Assembly: GCA_021292105.1 (NCBI GenBank)
Contig: CM037866.1
Span: 7,842,482 to 7,906,481, forward strand
Length of the DNA: 64,000 nt
Direction: 5' to 3'
Source: Anadara kagoshimensis
Taxonomy: Eukaryota; Mollusca; Bivalvia; Arcoida; Arcidae
Under the pieces are notes generated by a model, which saw only the letters and a program-made list of their open reading frames with translations, made no database searches and had not been told where the DNA came from. Position 1 is the stretch's first letter. Each line of letters starts with the position of its first letter. The position numbers and the translations under genes are program-made. Shown here in pieces: positions 58,901 to 64,000 of the stretch.

Positions 58901-59466
58901 TCAGAAATGTTTCATAAATATATTTATAAATAGTACAATTGTGCACTGCCACATGTAACTGACTGTATTATGAGGCGCCTGGTCTCGCAATTGGGCTCAA
59001 TGGAGTTTAAAAATGAATTGAGGACAGCATAAGTGTGAAATTTATTGACGTTACTAAGGCCATATCTAGCAATTGTTTCACATGGTTTCTAAAACACAAA
59101 GTTCTCATCATCATTACAGTTCTTTCCATTTTTTATAGATTATTTCATTCTTAAACTCTAAACATACATTTGTTTACTATAGTGTCTAATTGGTTCTAGG
59201 AAATTATGTTTAGGGGTTATAAATTCATAGATTGTGAATTTCATTCAAAAAAAGTTTGTAATATTTGCAATTTCGTTAAAAAAAATGGGTCACGGTAACC
59301 ACCAAAACAACGAAAATTAAAAATTATGACTTCAAAGTTATTGAAAATGATATTTTATTGAATATTTTTAATTAAATTATTTCTTTCTTTTGTAGGTGCA
59401 AGCTTCCCGAATTCTTTACCAATAATGACATATTTCGTGTGTTTTCTCTTGAGACGTTTCTTTTGA
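48959..59466 (+). CDS. ZP gene B: tandem paralogue of ZP gene A with a short linker (10 exons, 429 aa)
   Basis: Coding exons: 48959-48973, 50711-50743, 51250-51304, 51818-51966, 53780-54078, 55635-55783, 55951-56068, 56692-56863, 57771-57999, 59396-59466. Phases are identical to gene A, and exons 3, 6, 7 and 10 have the same lengths. Signal peptide residues 1-23 (INKILFLFLTVVMVTTA). ZP-N cysteines lie in SCEED, STCTE, AGCLT and HYFNLTC. The linker inside ZP-N is short: GTRRKRD, then a Thr/Pro-rich stretch ending PPPPP, with no 36-bp repeat. The ZP-C half carries IYTGDEFYMFLEY, MPKTCTAIPGNN and FEGVSDISIVCNVTVC. GRRKRR and VREKR are the cleavage motifs, followed by MVYNTIRVFDTDFDV and a hydrophobic tail (LPIMTYFVCFLL). 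Over the 56 residues starting at the CVT motif I count 47 identities with gene A. A probable poly(A) signal lies near 59935. It could be an egg-coat, mucus or matrix protein; the sequence does not decide. Confidence 0.87.
49985..50105. repeat. 32-bp tandem repeat in intron 1 of ZP gene B
   Basis: About three and a half units of TTGAGAACATTGAATCTGAT + ACATTGATACAT; the last is shortened. Confidence 0.9.
51540..51730 (-). repeat. Unclassified dispersed repeat, antisense
   Basis: Contains TATTTCCTTAGCTGAATTTG, the reverse complement of the family core, in intron 3 of ZP gene B. Confidence 0.4.
52470..52805 (-). mobile_element. SINE family 2, antisense, preceded by GGTT repeats
   Basis: TGGTTGGTTGGTTGGTTGAA then GCTTAACGTCGCATCAGC, CAGTACGCCGCAGACAAGCG and GCGGGACTCGAACTCACAGC. 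Truncated just before the end of the tRNA-like head. Confidence 0.85.
52925..53035. mobile_element. Half copy of the hairpin element at 15312
   Basis: GCAAAGCGAATTATTTACGT and AATTCTTTCATACTTTCATA + ACAAAA match the loop and right arm of that element; the left arm is absent. Confidence 0.65.
54079..55634. other. Intron 5 of ZP gene B, no recognised insertion
   Basis: Unlike the matching intron of gene A it has no long hairpins. I see no open frame or named repeat. Confidence 0.5.
55859..55921. repeat. (CA)n(GA)n compound microsatellite
   Basis: About 20 CA and 10 GA dinucleotides within the 167-bp intron 6 of ZP gene B, close to the acceptor at 55951. Confidence 0.95.
56205..56480 (-). mobile_element. 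SINE family 1, antisense, truncated
   Basis: GTTCCAGACAAGAATATTTC, GATGGCATTATACAGCATGG and TGCCGAATGCTTGGCG; the head is lost after GTCAGACCAGG. In intron 7 of ZP gene B. Confidence 0.8.
56940..57335 (+). mobile_element. Two head-to-tail retroelement tails in intron 8 of ZP gene B
   Basis: GAGCACACGGTGTCACTTTC, AGTGGAAGTCCACGTGTTCA and TTTACTTTCCGTCTGAATTT occur at 56978-57072, and again at 57239-57326 after ACACGTGGCGGGTGTAGCTA. Confidence 0.75.
58000..59395. other. Intron 9 of ZP gene B, no recognised element
   Basis: AT-rich with no coding signal on either strand beyond short chance frames such as 57937-58284 minus, which overlaps the real exon 9. Confidence 0.5.
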
Positions 59467-60004
59467 AGTGAGAAAAAGTACAGGGGACACGTTGTACCGA
59501 AATTGTCATTTAGATATAATGCATAAGATATATTGCAGTTGTTTTATTGTGTAGTTTTACCGTTTGCAGTTATACGTTACAGAGTTTCTGTAAAGTATTT
59601 GCTATAATAAGTATTCATTATTCACGAATCAATCTTCTAGTATGATTATTTCAGTTCATTTAATGTGAATTATATTTTTTCTTGTTATAATTTTACGCAA
59701 ATATTATTACGACAGTTGCCTTTTGTCAATAAGAGTATATAAATAGTGAATTAAGAATATTACTTAAAGTAGTGAGGTCCAGGAAATTAATGATGTGTCG
59801 AATGTAGGCAACATTGAGTGCGAAAACTTTATCGAAAATAATTATATTAAAGGTTATCATTTTAATTGATACTCTACGAATAAATTTGATGACATACCTG
59901 AAGCAAGTAGTTTGAAGAAATCAATAGAAAATATAAATAAATAAATCTTTATGATCATGCAAAAATTTATAGTTGTCTATGTTTTTTCTTTGAGGGTAAT
60001 AAAC

Positions 60005-60175
60005 AAATCAAAAACAAAACACACTAATCCATGTCCAAGTCACAATCCAAAAGCAAAGTAAAAACTTTGACAAATTATGTTAGGCACATGAACTTCCACT
60101 AGGGGAGTGAGGCCGGGTGCTCCGGAAGGGTAACAATCTCCTGTTTATCCAGCTACACTGGTACGCGTATAATAA
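60005..60175 (-). mobile_element. Antisense retroelement tail after ZP gene B
   Basis: ACATGAACTTCCACTAGGGG, GAGGCCGGGTGCTCCGGAAG and GTAACAATCTCCTGTTTATC. Confidence 0.78.
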
Positions 60176-60186
60176 AAAAATAGAAT

Positions 60187-60960
60187 ATGTCCAGTAAAAA
60201 CGAACATACCAACCCATGTCCAAATCACAACCCCAAAGCAAAGTAAAAAACTGAAACTGACAAATTTGACGTGACACTTGAACCTTCTCCAGGGTGTGAG
60301 GCCGGGTGCTCCGCATGGGTAACAATCTAATGTTCAACTAGCTAAACCTGCCACGTGTGTAATAACAATTAAGAGTGAAAAGAACATGAAATTGAAACAT
60401 ATCCAGAGTAATCATGGACACATACGTATTAACAATATAGTGAAGACTACCATAAAAAACATTTTTAGAGACCTCATGAGCCTGGACTTCCTATATACGT
60501 GGGTCAAAATTTTATTTGTAAGCTGATTGCTTCGTTATATAAAGATCCTGTAGTGAACACAAGTTCTACCATCGCGTATAAGTTTTGAAACAAATACAAC
60601 GTATGCAGGAAAAGCAGGAATATTGCTGCATAGAAACTGAAGAATTGCAGTTTGCTATACAGTTTCAAATATAGCCTTTATATATAAATAAAATATAGTT
60701 GGCGTCATTATTGAGGTATAAGTCTAAATATGGAGCAGTAGTAGCTTTTTTCAAGTTCACTAGGGTAGATGGCATTTACATATTTTCCAAATGTAGTGTT
60801 ATTGAAAGATGGAAGCTGTGGATTTAACGCCAGTCTTCTCTAAAGGTTTAACGAGGTTCTGCATAAATTATATTATACAGAAACAAATTAGCAAGCAATG
60901 GTGCAAAGTTTGTATCCATTTTTTATGACGATTGATTCTGGGAATAATTGCTATTTAAAT
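60187..60960 (-). mobile_element. Antisense retroelement copy with decayed RT frame
   Basis: A second tail (GAGGCCGGGTGCTCCGCATG) then decayed ORF sequence (AACACAAGTTCTACCATCGC, CAAATTAGCAAGCAATGGTG) matching the copy at 45712-46760. Head-to-tail with 60005-60175. Confidence 0.72.
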
Positions 60961-61226
60961 TTGGTATTGACCGAAATGGTTTTCCTACTTCTGACATATT
61001 TAAAGTTCACAGTGACTAATAACGTGCATTAGTAACATTTCGGTAATCGAGGTCGATGTAGGGACCACTCCACTGACTCAATGCACTATATGACCTCACA
61101 AAAGCTTTAATAAGGAAGAATATTTGTAGCTGAAAATATGTATTTGACATCATCAAACGAAACCAAGAACACAAATTCGTATCTTTGAGACAAAGTGTCC
61201 TATTGCTTCACAATTAGTCACTTATT

Positions 61227-61610
61227 TGGTCGCGGTGGCCTAATGGAGCCAGTCTACAAATTTAGGGTCTCTCGTCGCTGTGAATAAGAGTTCTGCTCAA
61301 ACCACATGTGAGGGAGTAAGTTTTCCTTGCCCTTGATCTCAACTAGTTCACCCGGTGTCTGTAAAATGTGACCGGGGGAATGGTACGCTTGTCTGCGGCG
61401 TACTATCCTGCTGAGATTGCACCTTAAAGTAGCAATATGTGCGCGCTGGTACAAGGCAGACCAAAGAATACACTCGCACTTCACAATCATACATTAAACT
61501 GTTTATAGATTAAACCATAGGGATTAATAAAATTGTTCTCGTCGCGAATAACTGAAAAATTGCTTATGCGACGTTAAGCAAAATTCAGCAGTAACAACAA
61601 CAACAGTATT
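61227..61610 (+). mobile_element. SINE family 2, sense, complete
   Basis: Head TCGCGGTGGCCTAATGGAGC, body CTTGTCTGCGGCGTACTATC, 3' end GCGACGTTAAGCAAAATTCA and CAACAACAAC. The B box (GAGTTCTGCTCAAACC) is mutated. Confidence 0.82.
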
Positions 61611-62530
61611 AGCTGCATAGTTTGATAGCAGAAGAAGAAGAGAAAGAAGAAGAATACATATATGCGCCGTGTCATGCAAAATCTACAACTTGCACGTTAC
61701 GACACAATTGAGAAAAATCACGATGAAGTTACGCCACAAATACGGAAGTCAAATGCAAGTGGTATGTGACAATTTACTTGACGTTTTATCACGAGTTGAA
61801 GTTTAAACTGATTTAATCGGAGTGATTTGAATTGTTGATATACTGATGTACCGATTACCATAAATACGAAACAATATGGAAAGAAAATGTATTTGTCTTT
61901 TTTTCTTCTGAATGAAGTGAAGTCACAAGCAGAACCTATTTTTGGATGATTATTTTGTCACTTTAACATGCATTTAATTCTCCGCGCTTCTGACATTTTT
62001 AGAAATAATAGATTTAATAGTCTTTGACCGTGTGTCATAGTATAGTATAGTGGTAAATTTGACAATAATTATTGATGGTTATTTTGTTCTTTGTCAACCC
62101 AAACAGAAATATTTAGTGTTTTAAAAGAAAAAAATATTGATATAAATTTATAGAAATAAAAACAAATAAACAAATATTATTTCCTTAAACGGAATTTTCA
62201 TCAGGTTATGAAAACGAAATCGCTGTATACTTACCTTACACATTATGTTAATGACAAAAATCATAAGATTCAATTTGCTTTTGGTTTTTTAACATTTAAA
62301 ATAATTTTAATTTGAAATATATAAATATCACAAATAAATTTAAATAGCTTAGTTTAAGAGAATTGTTTTTAAAATGTATCAATTAACAACAACAAATCCC
62401 ACTCACTTGAAACAAAGACTTATATATACGATGAATTCATTAAGAAAACTAATTTTTTAAATCCACATAAAACCATCCAATTATTAACATGACGTTCTTT
62501 TTCTTAATAATCTTAAATTTGGAGAATATT
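61611..62530. other. AT-rich spacer, nothing recognised
   Basis: GAAGAAGAAG run at about 61631-61653. No open frame or repeat family identified. Confidence 0.35.
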
Positions 62531-62534
62531 TGAA

Positions 62535-63305
62535 TGTCATATATCACAGTGAGCATAAAATAATATGACTGTTTTTTCAGGTTCTGCTTTATATTTGGAC
62601 TTGTACTTCAATTATGACACCAACAAAAGGCTATATTTGAAGCTATATGACAACTTTATTATTTTTTTTCCTTTTCTATGCAGGGAAAAACACATCTTCT
62701 ATGCTTATAGAGAATTTGTTTCACAGTATATATACTATGATAGAGTCTGTTCCAACGACGGGAACTTTATACAACAAAGCAAGTTGCTTACAAATTTTTT
62801 GACTCGGGGGAAAATACATACCTTTGTTTATCATAGCCCTCAAAAGGTTTTAGGGTGTTTATCATTAATTTATTGAAAATTAATGATGTGTCTAAAAATT
62901 ACCCTGGAAATACATATGACGTCCAATAATTCGAAATTCTTTCATTTTTGATTTTCGTGTGAAAATGTAGATAGGTCAAAGATATTACAATCTTCAGCTT
63001 ACCAAGACCTTCAAAAATATTTATGATTGTTATCAAAATATTGTTGATAAGTATGTTGTGTCTGTGTCAAAAAAGATCCTGTATATATTATACGCCCAAA
63101 GTTCAATTATCCTTTCATTGTTAATTTTGATTTTATACATGAAGGCCTAGATAGTCAGAGCTGCTTACACCTCCGGAGCACCTTGTCTTACTTCATGATG
63201 AATCTTACGTTTTAATTAGTTCACCAGTTCTGAAAGTATTAACAACGTACTTTGCTTTTAGGATTAATCTCTGGACAGAGACAGGTATGTTTATGTTTGA
63301 TCAAG
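62535..63305 (+). mobile_element. Decayed RT retroelement 3' part, sense
   Basis: The frame at 62565-62876 still reads SALYLDLYFNYDTNKRLYLK, the FYAYREFVSQYIYYDRVCS block and KLLTNFLTRG. Tails at 63000-63305 (CCGGAGCACCTTG, GGTATGTTTATGTTTGATCA) complete it. Confidence 0.72.
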
Positions 63306-63635
63306 TGAACTGATTAAGTGAACGGTTTATAAAGCGGCAGATAAGTGATATCAGTAGAATGTTCTAAAAGTAAACCTTGCACGCTTTTTATTATCTTTTC
63401 ATGGTCTCAGTGGTCGAGTTGTTTTTACAGAGCCCATAAACAGATCAAATCACAGCTCTCAGTTTTAATCGTACTAAGGACAGATCCTTGTATGAGAATA
63501 TGTGTCTGTTCGCTTGTCGAAGTTCTTGGTCTTCTTCTCTCCGTTTTTTGTACCGTCTCGATAACAACAAAGCATAATCACTGTGACGTAAAATTTCATT
63601 AATCATCCCTCTCTTATCTTACAACTCACGCTTCA

Positions 63636-63670
<35 letters not shown>

Positions 63671-63962
63671 TTACACGATTTTGTCAATTAAAAATAGTGT
63701 GATGTGAATTCCAAGTGGCACATTAATTTTTATTTATATTATTTAATAGCCCTAATCTGCACGTAAGAGGTGTTTATCGGCCAGCTGTTATCAGAGTATT
63801 AGCTAACTTTAGTGGCATGTTATCTTATCCAAATAATAATAAATTGGTTTGCATAGAGCATAAGGTACATACAGAATTATCATACATAGGTTTTATTTCC
63901 GAAGAATGGAAGAAAATAAGCATGGTCAAATGTCATAGACAGGTAATTCTTATCTATATATA

Positions 63963-64000
<38 letters not shown>
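63306..64000. other. Window end: spacer with two (CT)n microsatellites
   Basis: CT tracts at about 63637-63667 and 63965-64000, the latter cut by the window edge. The short frame at 63345-63602 has no support. Confidence 0.5.

Larger units (their letters stand above)
48463..60000 (+). repeat. Segmental duplication, copy 2 (ZP gene B block)
   Basis: Partner of the block at 33285-45040. The ATG-to-ATG offset is 15201 bp and the stop-to-stop offset 14980 bp, so the copies are direct repeats differing mainly by insertions and the minisatellite. Confidence 0.75.

Overview
The window is eukaryotic, AT-rich, intron-containing DNA from an invertebrate, most likely a bivalve mollusc. That placement is an inference from the dense mix of tRNA-derived SINEs, reverse-transcriptase retroelement 3' ends, MITEs and simple repeats, and from the style of the genes. 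Nothing in the window fixes the species. There are no prokaryotic operons, rRNA genes or CRISPR arrays.

Three host genes can be rebuilt exon by exon from splice sites and reading phase. All three encode secreted zona pellucida (ZP) domain proteins. ZP gene C is on the minus strand (18307 down to 9102, 9 coding exons, 376 aa). ZP genes A (33758-44486, 10 exons, 547 aa) and B (48959-59466, 10 exons, 429 aa) are plus-strand tandem duplicates about 15 kb apart. The last seven intron phases (1,0,2,1,2,0,1) are the same in all three, so they share one ancestor. Each has a signal peptide, a four-cysteine ZP-N half, a ZP-C half, a polybasic cleavage site and a short hydrophobic tail. A and B also carry a polybasic motif and a Ser/Thr/Pro-rich linker inserted inside the ZP-N half. 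In A the linker is 11 tandem 36-bp units (12 aa each).

Layout: 0.2-2.3 kb, a MITE and a 26-bp minisatellite. 3.3-7.0 kb, SINEs, one of them split by a 2.8-kb LINE with a target-site duplication. 9.1-18.3 kb, ZP gene C with TE-filled introns. 20-23 kb, MITEs and retroelement ends. 23.0-25.85 kb, a 1389-bp tandem duplication full of AAAT repeats. 26.0-30.0 kb, fragments of a large decayed mobile element (SGNH-like, zinc-knuckle-like and N-terminal ORF pieces). 31-33 kb, retroelement 3' ends. 33.3-45.0 kb and 48.5-60.0 kb, the duplicated ZP gene blocks. 45.0-46.8 kb and 60.0-61.0 kb, tandem antisense retroelement copies. 61-64 kb, a SINE, a retroelement remnant and CT microsatellites.

The ZP proteins are probably extracellular polymer-forming glycoproteins (egg coat, mucus or matrix). 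The sequence does not show which. Exon models are hand-built from the DNA and have no transcript support here.
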